Source: Acidobacteriota bacterium
Lineage (GTDB): Bacteria; Acidobacteriota; Terriglobia; 2-12-FULL-54-10
Length of the DNA stretch: 64,000 nt
Assembly: GCA_016191085.1 (NCBI GenBank)
Contig: JACPPJ010000029.1
Location: 40,974-104,973 of the forward strand
Direction: 5' to 3'
The notes beneath the pieces are model-generated. The model had not been told where the DNA came from and ran no database searches. It saw only the letters and a list, made by a program, of their open reading frames with translations. A program made the translations under genes and the position numbers. Below, in pieces: positions 27,217 through 36,227 of this stretch; the first letter of the stretch is position 1, and each line of letters opens with the position of its first letter.

Positions 27217-27855
27217 TTACCGTTTCGTGCCTACTTTTGCGCTCTTGGCGTTGACCAAGTTCTCGGCGACCTGCTCCCAGTTGATGACGCTCCACCAAGC
27301 CTCGATGTATTCCGGCCTGCGGTTCTGGTACTTCAGATAATAAGCGTGCTCCCAGACGTCGAGACCGAAGATCGGTTCGCCTGCTTCTTTACTCATGAGC
27401 GGGTTGTCCTGGTTGGGAGTAGATTCCAGCACCAGTCCGCCATTACGGACGGCCAGCCAAACCCAGCCGGAACCGAATAGATTAGTCGCCGCGGTTGAAA
27501 ACTTGTTCTTGAATTCGTTGAAGGAGCCAAATGCGGAGTTGAGGGCAGAGGCTACGTCGCCCTTGGGCTCGCCACCGCCGTTCTTTTTCATGATTTTCCA
27601 GAAGAGGCTGTGGTTGAAATGTCCGCCGCCGTGATTGTGTACTGCGGTTCGGATCTCAGACGGAACGGAATCGAGTGAACTCAGCAGCTCCTCTAACGAT
27701 TTGTTTTGCAGTTCGGTCTTGCCTTCCAGAGCCTGATTCAATTTCGTAACGTAGGTCGCATGGTGCTTGCCATGGTGGAGCTCCATTGTCTTGGCGTCAA
27801 TGTAAGGCTCCAGAGCATCGAACGCGTAGGGCAGAGCGGGCAATTGATGGCTCAT
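27217..27855 (-). CDS. Superoxide dismutase (Fe/Mn family)
   Basis: A 212-residue Fe/Mn SOD. Metal ligands are His 27 ([13 protein letters not shown]), His in [11 protein letters not shown], and Asp and His in [19 protein letters not shown]. It converts superoxide to oxygen and hydrogen peroxide in the cytoplasm; no signal peptide. Metal preference (Mn or Fe) cannot be settled from sequence. It has its own promoter (27903-27931), an AAGGAG ribosome binding site and its own terminator, so it is monocistronic. Confidence 0.96.
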   Translation of the reverse strand: MSHQLPALPYAFDALEPYIDAKTMELHHGKHHATYVTKLNQALEGKTELQNKSLEELLSSLDSVPSEIRTAVHNHGGGHFNHSLFWKIMKKNGGGEPKGDVASALNSAFGSFNEFKNKFSTAATNLFGSGWVWLAVRNGGLVLESTPNQDNPLMSKEAGEPIFGLDVWEHAYYLKYQNRRPEYIEAWWSVINWEQVAENLVNAKSAKVGTKR

Positions 27856-27902
27856 TGTAATCTCCTTACTTTTCAGTCAGTTATCCGCCGGTGGATGGCC
27901 TG

Positions 27903-27931
27903 ATTATAATACACGGCGCACTGCATGCCAA
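27903..27931 (-). promoter_or_regulatory. Sigma70-type promoter of the superoxide dismutase gene
   Basis: On the minus strand TTGGCA (27926-27931), 17-base spacer, perfect TATAAT (27903-27908). It lies about 50 bases before the sod start codon. Confidence 0.7.
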
Positions 27932-27969
27932 GGAGCACAATCGCGTTGAAAATGCCAAGCACCCCTTGC

Positions 27970-28929
27970 TCAACCTGCCAGGCCGGGCAATCCGCCCAAA
28001 GTGGGCGCCAGGCGCACCGCGCGCAATATGGACTCCTCAACGGCACGCGCGGCGGCGATGCCCAGGGCGTTGACGCTGGCCTCTTCCGAGCCGAGCGACA
28101 GAGCAATCACCACGTCGCCGTCTACTGTGGTATGTACGGGGCTGATGGTTCGCGCAACCCCAATCTGAGCGAGCTGCGCGAGCTTTTTGGCTTGTACTTT
28201 CGAGAGCCGTGCGTTGGTCGCCACCACGACCAGCGTGGTGTTGAATCCGCTCAATATTCCGCCCACTCCGCGCATTAGTTCGCTCGCGATGTCTTTCAGT
28301 TCCATGCTGTCGGCCGACCGCCGTGCGCCGGCGATGGCTTTACCCGTGCTCGGGTCCACAATATTGCCGACGGCATTCACAGCAGCAAGCGCCGCTACCC
28401 TGACGTTTGAGTAGCTTCCTTCCATGCGAATACTCGCCGAGCCGATCCCCGATTTCATGGCACGCGCGACGCCCAGCGCGTTGCCCACAGTGGCTCCGGT
28501 GCCCGCACCGACCGCGCCCTCCAGCACGGCATCGGTAGAGGCGGCTGCGGCGGCCTTCTCGCCCATCTCGCGATCCGGCCAAACATCCGGCTTACCGACA
28601 GCAAGGTCGAACAGAATGGCGGAGGGGACAATCGGCACTACCGCCGCGCCAACGCGGAAGCCTACGCCCTGGGCGCGCAGGTAGCGGCGCACCCCGCAAG
28701 CGGCTTCCAGCCCAAAGGCGCTGCCGCCGGCCAGCACCACGCCGTGAACTGCCTCAGCAATGTGGTCCGGCTCCATGACCGGGAATTCCTGCGTGCCGCT
28801 GGCCGAGCCGCGTATGTCCGCGCCCGCGACTGCGCCGCCGTCGCACAGGATAACCGTGCAGCCGGTCAGGGCGTCGTAGTCTGACACATGGCCCACACGA
28901 ATGCCTTCGATCTCCGTCAGCCCCTTCAT
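27970..28929 (-). CDS. P1/DmpA-family peptidase (autoprocessing aminopeptidase fold)
   Basis: A 319-residue protein of the DmpA/L-aminopeptidase D-esterase family. Blocks: TEIEGIRVGHVSDYDALTGC, GVVLAGGSAFGLEAACGV, GAGTGATVGNALG, SGFNTTLVVVATNARLSK. The last contains the cleavage/nucleophile region of these self-processing N-terminal-nucleophile hydrolases. Such enzymes release N-terminal amino acids or beta-amino acids; physiological substrate unknown. No signal peptide is seen, so cytoplasmic. Confidence 0.9.
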   Translation of the reverse strand: MKGLTEIEGIRVGHVSDYDALTGCTVILCDGGAVAGADIRGSASGTQEFPVMEPDHIAEAVHGVVLAGGSAFGLEAACGVRRYLRAQGVGFRVGAAVVPIVPSAILFDLAVGKPDVWPDREMGEKAAAAASTDAVLEGAVGAGTGATVGNALGVARAMKSGIGSASIRMEGSYSNVRVAALAAVNAVGNIVDPSTGKAIAGARRSADSMELKDIASELMRGVGGILSGFNTTLVVVATNARLSKVQAKKLAQLAQIGVARTISPVHTTVDGDVVIALSLGSEEASVNALGIAAARAVEESILRAVRLAPTLGGLPGLAG

Positions 28930-29024
28930 GGCTATTGTCCTTTCACGGCAATTTTGCCGCTGTAAGGATGCTAACGCGGCTGATAAGTGCGTGACAACTG
29001 GTGGGCGAGCGGGCGGGAAGGTCA

Positions 29025-29140
29025 GTGGTAGCCACGGCGAACGTATTTTCGCCGTGGGCTTTTGCGTAGACCGGGGTACGAACCCACACGGCGAGGAAAG
29101 CGCTCCACGGCGCGCCGGGACAGGTCGCCGTGGCTACCAC
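29025..29140. repeat. 116-bp MITE-like element (family B) with 16-bp perfect terminal inverted repeats
   Basis: Ends are GTGGTAGCCACGGCGA and its exact reverse complement. The left arm continues ACGTATTTTCGCCGTGGGC, itself a hairpin, and matches the left arm of the dnaE2 insertion. It lies between the peptidase and sugar porter genes and has no coding capacity. Confidence 0.85.
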
Positions 29141-29171
29141 GGGTCAGCGATTCGGTAGCGTGGAACGATCC

Positions 29172-30566
29172 TTAAGCGACGCGGCGGGAGCGGCCAGCAC
29201 GCCAAAACTCTTCGATTTGTTCCAATGTGCGTCCCTTCGTTTCCGGAATGAAGTAGTAGGAGAAGATCCACGAGGCGATTGCGCACGCGCCGTAAAGCCA
29301 GAATGTGAGGCTCGCTCCCAGAAGCTCTACAAGCGTAAGGAATGTCAACGTGACCAGGAGATTGAATCCCCAGTTGAAGGAAGCAGCCAGGCCTTGGCAG
29401 GAACTTCGAATCTTCAGCGGGTAAATCTCCGAGATCAGCAACCAGAAAATCGGTCCCAGGCTGATGGCGAACGACGCCACATACAGCATCATGCTGATCA
29501 CCGCCAGCCAAGCCAGCGTACCCTGATCGGAGAACCGGAAGCTGATGCCGAGCAGCGCCAGCGTGACAATCATTCCGGCGATCCCGGTCAGCAGCAGCGG
29601 TCGTCGGCCCATGCGATCAATCAACCGCATGGCAACAAGGGTCATTAGAACGTTGACCGCTCCAATTCCGGCTGTCGCCAGAATGGCGCCCGATGCCGAA
29701 GGAATTCCGGCCGATTGCAAAATCGTCGGAGCGTAATAAATGACCGTGTTGATTCCGGTGATCTGCTGGAAGATAGCCAGCCCGATTCCTGCAATCAGCG
29801 CCGGGCGCAAAGAGACCTCCAGTAAGTCGCTCCAGCGGCCCCGCTCTTCAGCGTGGGAAAGGCTGGCCTCAATCTCGCGCAATTCGGTGTCCACTTCCTG
29901 AGTGCCGCGCATGTGCGCCAGGACATCGCGCGCTTGCGCGTGCAACCCTCGTTGCGTGAGCCAGCGCGGGCTCTCCGGGAGAAACAACATGCCCGTCCCA
30001 AAGACGACAGCCGGGAAAAGGGCAACCCCGAACATCCACCTCCAACCCTCAATAGCCGCGAATGCGTAGCCCACTATGTAGGCGAGCAAGATGCCCACCG
30101 TGATCGCCAATTGAAACAGGGATACCTGCCAGCCGCGCGCGTCCGCCGGAGAGATTTCAGAGATATAAACTGGAACCGTGCCCGATGAGAGTCCAATACC
30201 AACACCAACGATGATTCTTCCGATTACCAGCATCGAGGACGATGTAGCCGCGGCGCACAGGATCGCGCCTGCGGCGAATATGATCGCCGTGACGATCAGG
30301 AGCTTTTTGCGGCCAAACAGATCGGAAAACCGGCCTCCGGTCAGCGCGCCGGCCGCAGCTCCCAGAAGCACTCCGGCGACGACCACCTCTAGTTGAAACG
30401 TGGAAAGAGCGAACTCGCCTCTTAAGAACAGCGCCGCACCGGAGATCACGCCGGTGTCGTACCCGAACAGCAAACCTCCCAAGGCGGCTACGCCTGCCGC
30501 CTTGTAAACGAAGCCGCGCTTTTGAGGCAAAGGGGTGCTCTCCCGCGATGTTGCCGTGGTAACCAT
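29172..30566 (-). CDS. Sugar porter family MFS transporter
   Basis: A 464-residue, 12-helix major facilitator of the sugar porter family (XylE/GalP/AraE type). Signatures: GGLLFGYDTGVISGAALFL in helix 1, RFSDLFGRKKLL in loop 2-3, the PESPRWLTQRG motif after helix 6, QITGINTVIYYAPTI in helix 7, RLIDRMGRRPLLL in loop 8-9 and FSYYFIPETKGRTLEQIEE at the C-terminus. These proteins carry hexoses or pentoses, usually by proton symport. ATG 30566 is preferred to ATG 30611 on family length; neither has a strong ribosome binding site. Confidence 0.92.
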   Translation of the reverse strand: MVTTATSRESTPLPQKRGFVYKAAGVAALGGLLFGYDTGVISGAALFLRGEFALSTFQLEVVVAGVLLGAAAGALTGGRFSDLFGRKKLLIVTAIIFAAGAILCAAATSSSMLVIGRIIVGVGIGLSSGTVPVYISEISPADARGWQVSLFQLAITVGILLAYIVGYAFAAIEGWRWMFGVALFPAVVFGTGMLFLPESPRWLTQRGLHAQARDVLAHMRGTQEVDTELREIEASLSHAEERGRWSDLLEVSLRPALIAGIGLAIFQQITGINTVIYYAPTILQSAGIPSASGAILATAGIGAVNVLMTLVAMRLIDRMGRRPLLLTGIAGMIVTLALLGISFRFSDQGTLAWLAVISMMLYVASFAISLGPIFWLLISEIYPLKIRSSCQGLAASFNWGFNLLVTLTFLTLVELLGASLTFWLYGACAIASWIFSYYFIPETKGRTLEQIEEFWRAGRSRRVA

Positions 30567-30699
30567 TTCGATGTGAAAGCAGGTAAGGGACCCGGGAAAT
30601 ACATCCGCCATCCCGGCCTGGTTCTATTGTACTTCCGGTTTGGCTTTCTGTGCACCGTTTTCCTCAGGGCGCAAATACGAGTCCTCCGCCCGGCAGAGA

Positions 30700-31689
30700 C
30701 TACTCTGAATTCTGGAATCGGTACCCGGGTCTCAGCTCGCAACGATAGGCCCTGGAATGGTCTTTCCCCTCTCTCGATTCACAATTGACCCAACTGATAA
30801 ATGGATTGTCATCGAGAGGAAACACAATGGGAACGCCGTTGATCTCGGCCTCAAGGCTGGGACCTTGGGCGGCAGAGGGCAATGTGAAATTCATGGCCTC
30901 TCCCAGAATCACCGGGAACGCGCGTTGGATCGTGTTGCTCCTCTCACGATGTATGACTTCCGCCTCCATCAGGAATGTAGTCGTGTCCGACCAATTTCGA
31001 ACTGACACTTTGATCAGCGGACCGCCGTTGGAAAATCCATCGGTTTCGATGCGTGTGAAAGGACACGGGCCTGCGATGCATGAAACACGTGCGTTGCGGA
31101 ATTCATTGCCTTCACCGGCGTCAAGGAAAGCGGAGCCGATGGCTGCCTTCCATTTACCGCCAGGCGAGCATGGCTGCTGGCCGTTGCACGGCACGTTTCC
31201 TGTATTTACGACTTGAAACGTCTTGACGCCGCCGCCTACCACCGCTTCCGTGACGGTGTCGAGCGCATATCTCACGTGAACGTTGCCCACCACGATCTCC
31301 GGAGCCGCAGGTTTCGCCTGCTGTGGCCGCCGCACCGGAGGCATTCGGACTACGAACAGGCGGTCGGTAATGGTTTCCTCCAACTCAACCGGCTGATACT
31401 CCGGGTGCGTAAACCGCAGTTTCACCTGGTCGCCTCGACGTACGCCACGGCGGAACCTAACGCGAAACATGCCGACGGGATCGGATTTGAACACGCCGAC
31501 GCCCATGCCGTCGCCGGCGGTCACCTCCACGTCCGGAATCGGCGATTGCTTTCTCAAGTCGGTGTCTTCTGCAATGACAGCGCCCTGCAGCGTCACGGAG
31601 TGGGACCTGCGCACCAGCAGAAATGCGATACCGCCGGCAATTGCCGCCACTAGAACCACTATTGTCGTAAGTTTCCGCCTGCAAGTCAT
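30700..31689 (-). CDS. Membrane-anchored exported protein, unknown function
   Basis: A 329-residue protein with an N-terminal signal anchor (LTTIVVLVAAIAGGIAFLLV). Residues about 33-115 resemble a carboxypeptidase-regulatory-like beta domain (LQGAVIAEDTDLRKQSPIPD ... FRVRFRRGVRRGDQVKLRF). The rest has several Cys pairs (GNVPCNGQQPCSPGG, VSCIAGPCPF), perhaps disulfides, and an unrecognised fold. Probably periplasmic or surface exposed. It is transcribed away from the glucoamylase-family gene. Confidence 0.65.
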   Translation of the reverse strand: MTCRRKLTTIVVLVAAIAGGIAFLLVRRSHSVTLQGAVIAEDTDLRKQSPIPDVEVTAGDGMGVGVFKSDPVGMFRVRFRRGVRRGDQVKLRFTHPEYQPVELEETITDRLFVVRMPPVRRPQQAKPAAPEIVVGNVHVRYALDTVTEAVVGGGVKTFQVVNTGNVPCNGQQPCSPGGKWKAAIGSAFLDAGEGNEFRNARVSCIAGPCPFTRIETDGFSNGGPLIKVSVRNWSDTTTFLMEAEVIHRERSNTIQRAFPVILGEAMNFTLPSAAQGPSLEAEINGVPIVFPLDDNPFISWVNCESREGKDHSRAYRCELRPGYRFQNSE

Positions 31690-31795
31690 GCAGTGACCTT
31701 CGTACTAAAATTGTAGCAGTGTAAGCGTTCATGCGGTTGGAAGATCTCACCTCACACTTGGGGAGGAGCGCGTGCCGTCGTGAACCGGGATTATA

Positions 31796-33181
31796 ATGAG
31801 TACAGTGGCGAGTCGACGTGACGCTGGCGAGAAGCTGAACCGGCGGGAACTCTTAGCCCAGATCGCCCGGATCAGCGCCTGCCTACCATTTACGAATATC
31901 CTCAGTCACACGGCTGAAGCCCAGGATGGCTCTCGGCCGGGACAGAGGCCTGCCAGCGGGATATTTCTGTCACAGGCCGACGACGCTTTTCTCGAGGAAG
32001 TCGAGAAGACCACGTTCCTGTATTTCTGGGAGCAGAGCAACCCGCAGACCGGCATTGTACGCGATCGTTGCAACGCGCGATCGCTCAGCGGGAATGATGT
32101 GGGCAGTATTGCCGCTACGGGGTTTGGCCTCACGGCGCTGTGCGTTGCTGACCAGCGCAAGTGGGCGCCAAGCGGGGAGATACGTAAGCGGGTTCTGGAC
32201 GCGCTGCGCTTTCTCTCTAAGAAGATGCCCAACCATCGCGGGTTCTTCTATCACTGGGCCAACATCAATACCGGGGAGCGGCTGTGGGACGCGGAGATTT
32301 CGTCCGTAGATACCTCGATTCTGCTGTGTGGACTCCTCACGTGCCGGCAGCATTTCCCCAACGCCGAGATCAAGGACCTGGCGCATCGGATTTTCAATCA
32401 CGTGGATTGGAATTGGCTGTCGGCGGACACCTCCATTCTGCCGCACGGCTGGCGCCCCGAGACCGGGTTTCTACAGTATCGCTGGCACGATTACAGCGAG
32501 ATGATGATGATCTATTTACTGGGAATCGGATCGTACGCGCACCCGCTGCCGCCGCAGACCTGGAACGCCTGGAAGCGCGTCACGTTCGAGTTTGACGGCA
32601 TCCGCTATATCGGCTCGTACGAGCCGCTGTTTGTCCATCAGTACTCGCAGGCATGGTTCGATTTCCGCAACAAGCGCGACCGCTATGCGGACTATTTTCA
32701 AAACTCCGTCATCGCCACAGACGTTCACCGCCGCTTTTGCCTGCAACTCGCAAAGAAGTTTCCTACCTACAGCGAGGATCTTTGGGGCATCACAGCGTCT
32801 GATTCGCCGAGTGGCTACACCGTTTGGGGCGGGCCTCCAGCGCGGGGGCCCATCGACGGAACGGTCGTTCCCAGCGCGACCGGCGGATCACTGCCGTTTC
32901 TGCCGCAAGCGACCATACGCGTGCTGCGCACCATCAAAGACCGCTATCAGAATGCCTGGAGCCGCTACGGCTTCGTAGATGCTTTTAATCCGCTCACCAA
33001 CTGGTATGACACTGATGTGATTGGCATTGATGCAGGCATTACGCTGGTTATGGCTGAGAACGCCCGCACTGGGTTTGTATGGGACACGTTCATGAGGAAT
33101 CCGGAAGCCAAGAGAGGCATGGAGCGCGCCGCCTTCAAGCCGTACACACCACTGGGTCAGGAAACTACTGCCAGTGGCTAA
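31796..33181 (+). CDS. Glucoamylase-domain (PF10091-type) protein
   Basis: A 461-residue protein with an N-terminal export-type segment (LNRRELLAQIARISACLPFT), Tat-like in its RR. The core has landmarks of the family: FLYFWEQSNPQTGIVRDR, GSIAATGFGLTALCVADQR, NHRGFFYHWANINTGERLWD, SSVDTSILLCG, FDFRNKRDRYADYFQNSV, YSEDLWGITASDSPSGY, FVDAFNPLTNWYDTDVIGID. It has an (alpha/alpha)6-barrel glycoside hydrolase fold; related enzymes act on beta-glucans or other polysaccharides. Substrate not deducible. Probably periplasmic. Confidence 0.85.
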   Translation: MSTVASRRDAGEKLNRRELLAQIARISACLPFTNILSHTAEAQDGSRPGQRPASGIFLSQADDAFLEEVEKTTFLYFWEQSNPQTGIVRDRCNARSLSGNDVGSIAATGFGLTALCVADQRKWAPSGEIRKRVLDALRFLSKKMPNHRGFFYHWANINTGERLWDAEISSVDTSILLCGLLTCRQHFPNAEIKDLAHRIFNHVDWNWLSADTSILPHGWRPETGFLQYRWHDYSEMMMIYLLGIGSYAHPLPPQTWNAWKRVTFEFDGIRYIGSYEPLFVHQYSQAWFDFRNKRDRYADYFQNSVIATDVHRRFCLQLAKKFPTYSEDLWGITASDSPSGYTVWGGPPARGPIDGTVVPSATGGSLPFLPQATIRVLRTIKDRYQNAWSRYGFVDAFNPLTNWYDTDVIGIDAGITLVMAENARTGFVWDTFMRNPEAKRGMERAAFKPYTPLGQETTASG

Positions 33182-33220
33182 ATGCAGCGGTACAGCTATA
33201 CAACGGTGGGTACAACGGAA

Positions 33221-33304
33221 GGGCACGACTTCAGTCGTGCCGTGCGCCGCGCGATAAATTCGGCTTTAGCCGCTGAGGTGAGCTCTTTTCCCCTAGCGGC
33301 TAAA
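33221..33304. repeat. Family A dispersed repeat, left part
   Basis: Begins with the same GGCACGACT-TC-AGTCGTGCC palindrome as in imuB (33222-33241), followed by CGGCTTTAGCCGCTGAGG and CCCTAGCGGCTAAA. The copy is interrupted at 33305 by an IS remnant and appears to resume after 33954 with ATGGCTGAAGCCAT (near 33975). Confidence 0.8.
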
Positions 33305-33954
33305 CAGGTTGCTGAAAAAGTACATAGACAAAAGAAGGTGCATTTTGAGGGGAAGTGGGATAAGTAAGTAGCATGCGCGGAGATGAAAACCAACAAGAAG
33401 CGATGTTCAGTTACGTCAATCTCGATCAGCGAGTTCCAACCAACCACCCCTTGCGCGAGATCCGCAAGATGGCCGACCAAGCTCTGGCCGAGTTGTCTTC
33501 GCATTTCGACGGGCTGTACGCCCGACGGGGAGGCCGTCGAAACCTCCGGAGCAGTGCGGGGTCGTCCCGCATGTGGCCGAGTATGAGCCCTCGGCACACT
33601 GGCCGAATTTCCTGACCCCGGCGGAGGAGAACGATCCGGGGTTTTCGATCAGTCAAAAGAAACGCAAGTTGTGGAGAAGGTGTTCGGTTGGGGAAAGCCG
33701 GACAGCGTCATGGACAAGATCAAATTGCACGGAGTGGATCGGGCGGACTGGTTCTTTCGCTTTCTCGCCGCCGCCCACAATCTGGTGCCGATGGTGAAGT
33801 TGATTCCTGCGCAGTAAGCGCAGGGAGTAGTGTCTCTGCACCAAGGCAATAGGCCCGTGCAGAGGCGGAAATCCTATGCAGAGCTGCGGCGAAAACCCGA
33901 AAAAAGTGACAGAAACAATCTACCGCCAACGCAAGCGGATTTTTCAGCAGCCTG
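33305..33954 (+). mobile_element. Internally deleted IS1182-like element
   Basis: Bounded by imperfect 15-bp inverted repeats CAGGTTGCTGAAAAA (33305-33319) and TTTTTCAGCAGCCTG (33940-33954). Inside, ORF start MRGDENQQEAMFSYVNLDQR at 33373 gives the transposase N-terminus (to about HFDGLYARRG), and SQKKRKLVEKVFGWGKP ... DWFFRFLAAAHNLVPMVKLI up to a stop at 33817 gives the C-terminus. The catalytic middle is gone, so it cannot move on its own. Inserted in a family A repeat. Confidence 0.75.
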
Positions 33955-34050
33955 TGAAGCCGTTTTTGACAAGCAGCGCAGCAGCATGGCTGAAGCCATG
34001 CCCTGACGACCCTCTGGGCACTACGTGACTTCGGTCATAGGCGCCACGGT

Positions 34051-34073
34051 CAACTCGTAATAGAGTTGTTTTT
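34051..34073 (+). terminator. Possible short terminator before the MIP18-family gene
   Basis: CAACTC-GTAATA-GAGTTG followed by TTTTT. The 6-bp stem is short, so it may be weak; it could end transcription entering from the IS remnant. Confidence 0.4.
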
Positions 34074-34119
34074 GCACGGCGCAAGATTCGCGAGTGCAAC
34101 GGCCGAGGCGGCGCTAAAG

Positions 34120-34431
34120 ATGAAAGAAGTCACCATCCCCAATGTTGTCTCAGTACTCAGCAGCGTCTTCGATCCCGAAGTGGGGATCAATATTGTTGAT
34201 CTGGGCCTGATCTATGACATCGCCATTAACGGTCTCAACGTACGGATCGTCATGACCATGACCACCCCCGCCTGCCCGATGGGTCCGTATCTCACCCAAG
34301 CCGCCGAGCGCGCCATGCGCACCCAACTTCCCGCTGTGGGCTCTTTTCAGGCTGACATTGTTTGGGAGCCGGAATGGAACCCCGCCATGATGTCACTGGA
34401 GGCCAGGCGGCAGATGGGTTGGCGAGCGTAA
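34120..34431 (+). CDS. MIP18-family (DUF59) metal-sulfur cluster assembly protein
   Basis: A 103-residue MIP18/PaaD/SufT-type protein: VVSVLSSVFDPEVGINIVDL, GLIYDIAINGLNVRIVMTMT, TPACPMGPYLTQAAERAM. The Cys in ACPMG is the conserved reactive residue of the family, which takes part in Fe-S cluster maturation. Start at ATG 34120 gives a normal family length; the open frame reaches back to 34066. The next gene begins 22 bases later. Confidence 0.85.
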   Translation: MKEVTIPNVVSVLSSVFDPEVGINIVDLGLIYDIAINGLNVRIVMTMTTPACPMGPYLTQAAERAMRTQLPAVGSFQADIVWEPEWNPAMMSLEARRQMGWRA

Positions 34432-34453
34432 CATCCCGTGCGCGGACAGAGCT

Positions 34454-35575
34454 ATGGAATCGCCCTCGTATTCCGGTCGTTACTTGCTATTGGGAGCCGC
34501 CCTTCTGGCGTTGCTCGCCGCAATGTGGGCTGGCCTGCTGCGGCTCGATCTTGAAATCCCCTACATCCAACCCGGTCTTTCCCTCGCACACGGACCACTG
34601 ATGGTCTGCGGCTTTCTTGGCATCCTGATCAGCCTGGAACGTTCCGTCGCACTGGGAAAGTGGTGGGCGTATGCGGCACCGGTTCTCACAGCGTTAGGAA
34701 CCGTGGGCTTGATTGCCGGCCGCCCGCCCGGAACGCTCAATCCGCTGCTGATTCTCTTAGGCAGCGTAGCGTTGGCTGCGAACTTCGTGGTAATCGTGCG
34801 CCGCCAGATTGCGCTCTTTACCTTAACCATGGCTGCCGGAGCCGCCGCATGGCTGGTTGGAAATGCTCTGTGGGCGTTCGGCGTCGCTGTCCCTGCCATG
34901 GTTCACTGGTGGGTGGGGTTCCTGGTATTTACTATTGCGGGCGAGCGACTGGAACTCAGCCGGCTGATGTTTCATTCGCGTAACTCCACGCGATGGTTCA
35001 TAGCTGCAGCTGGTGTTTTCCTGATCGGACTGGTATGGGCTTCAATCGACCGGCTGCGCGGCTTGGAGGCGGCGGGTTTGGGATTGCTGCTCCTCGCTGT
35101 ATGGCTGGCGCGGTATGATGTCGCCCGCCGGACGATCCGCCAACCCGGGCCGCCCCGCTTCATCGCGATCAGCCTGCTCGCCGGTTACTTCTGGCTCGCA
35201 GTGGGCGGACTGTATTGGATACAGGCACAGCGGCTGCACGGCTCACCAGATGGGGAGACGTTCCATTACGATGCCATGCTTCACAGCATCTTTCTTGGAT
35301 TTGTCTTTTCGATGATCTTCGCGCATGCGCCGATCATTTTTCCCGCAGTTTTGGGCCGGCCGCTCGCCTACGGCAAAAACCTTTACGTGCATGTCATCCT
35401 GCTGCACGTCGCGCTGCTTTTGAGGGTCGGCAGTGACCTCGCTCGCGACTTCTTCCTTTTCCGGCGCAGTGGTGAGTTGAGCGTCGTGGTGCTGCTCTTG
35501 TTTCTGCTGAACACCGCTTATAGTCTGCGCCCGCTCAGACCGGAAAAGACTCGCACCGACGCCCACCACCTGTAA
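34454..35575 (+). CDS. NnrS-like polytopic membrane protein
   Basis: A 373-residue protein with about eleven hydrophobic helices. The pattern (LAHGPLMVCGFLGILISLER near the start, VHWWVGFLVFTIAGERLELS in the middle, LHSIFLGFVFSMIFAHAPII later) is like NnrS, a heme- and copper-containing membrane protein tied to nitric oxide stress. Conserved His residues in AHGP, VHWW, LHSI and AHAP could bind metal. No nor or nir gene is nearby. The call is by pattern only. Confidence 0.6.
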   Translation: MESPSYSGRYLLLGAALLALLAAMWAGLLRLDLEIPYIQPGLSLAHGPLMVCGFLGILISLERSVALGKWWAYAAPVLTALGTVGLIAGRPPGTLNPLLILLGSVALAANFVVIVRRQIALFTLTMAAGAAAWLVGNALWAFGVAVPAMVHWWVGFLVFTIAGERLELSRLMFHSRNSTRWFIAAAGVFLIGLVWASIDRLRGLEAAGLGLLLLAVWLARYDVARRTIRQPGPPRFIAISLLAGYFWLAVGGLYWIQAQRLHGSPDGETFHYDAMLHSIFLGFVFSMIFAHAPIIFPAVLGRPLAYGKNLYVHVILLHVALLLRVGSDLARDFFLFRRSGELSVVVLLLFLLNTAYSLRPLRPEKTRTDAHHL

Positions 35576-35640
35576 CAACGCCGTAATGGGCTGCGTGCGC
35601 GGCTCGGAAATCGAGCGCGTGAGCGCGATAGTTCGAGCGT

Positions 35641-35967
35641 TCAGCGTTCGACATGCGTTTCGGTCCTGTCCTCGTTGCCGGCTGGTTCAGCGCGGCGCCC
35701 TTTAGCGACATTTTTCCCAATGATGGCGATGAGTATCAGGCAGAATGAAAGGAAGCGCACAATATAGAAGAACGGGTGGGCCTCATTAGGATGGGCCGTC
35801 AATCCCAGTGCAAAACGGTTCAATCCCTCCGCGAAGAACGACACGGCAAAAAACAGGAAAAAGCGATCACGGGTGGTTTTCCAAAACCGGAGGAAGAATA
35901 CCCCCGCAACGACGCAGGATAGCGCAATAGCTCCCAACAACAGAAGTTCCACAGGCATCACCCTCAT
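35641..35967 (-). CDS. Small membrane protein, DUF5985-like
   Basis: A 108-residue protein with three hydrophobic helices (LLLLGAIALSCVVAGVFFLRF, FFLFFAVSFFAEGLNRFAL, FFYIVRFLSFCLILIAIIGK) and a charged tail. The LRFWKTTRDRFFLFFAVSF pattern fits DUF5985. Its start overlaps the stop of the next upstream gene by 4 bases, so it is the last gene of a coupled trio. Confidence 0.7.
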   Translation of the reverse strand: MRVMPVELLLLGAIALSCVVAGVFFLRFWKTTRDRFFLFFAVSFFAEGLNRFALGLTAHPNEAHPFFYIVRFLSFCLILIAIIGKNVAKGRRAEPAGNEDRTETHVER

Positions 35968-36227
35968 TCCGTGTTCCAGATCAGCCCGTAAAGTAGCACC
36001 ATCATGGAAACAAACGCCGTGAATAAACGGAACGTGAATAGATTAACAGTGGGACCGAGCACGACGATATCCAGCACCACGAGTGCGTTGTTCAGCGTTA
36101 GTCCCGAGAAACAGAGTCCGCCCCACAGCAACAGTTTGTATTTCGTGCGGCTATACGCCGTCAGCAGCAGCCAGGCGCAAAGGAACGCCGTTAGCATGCA
36201 AAGCGTATAGAGGATCGCTGCGATCAT
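35964..36227 (-). CDS. Small membrane protein, second DUF5985-like copy
   Basis: An 87-residue protein with three hydrophobic helices (ILYTLCMLTAFLCAWLLLTAY, LLLWGGLCFSGLTLNNALVV, LFTFRLFTAFVSMMVLLYGLI). The layout matches its downstream neighbour, suggesting they pair in the membrane. It overlaps both neighbours by 4 bases (ATGA type). Confidence 0.7.
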   Translation of the reverse strand: MIAAILYTLCMLTAFLCAWLLLTAYSRTKYKLLLWGGLCFSGLTLNNALVVLDIVVLGPTVNLFTFRLFTAFVSMMVLLYGLIWNTE

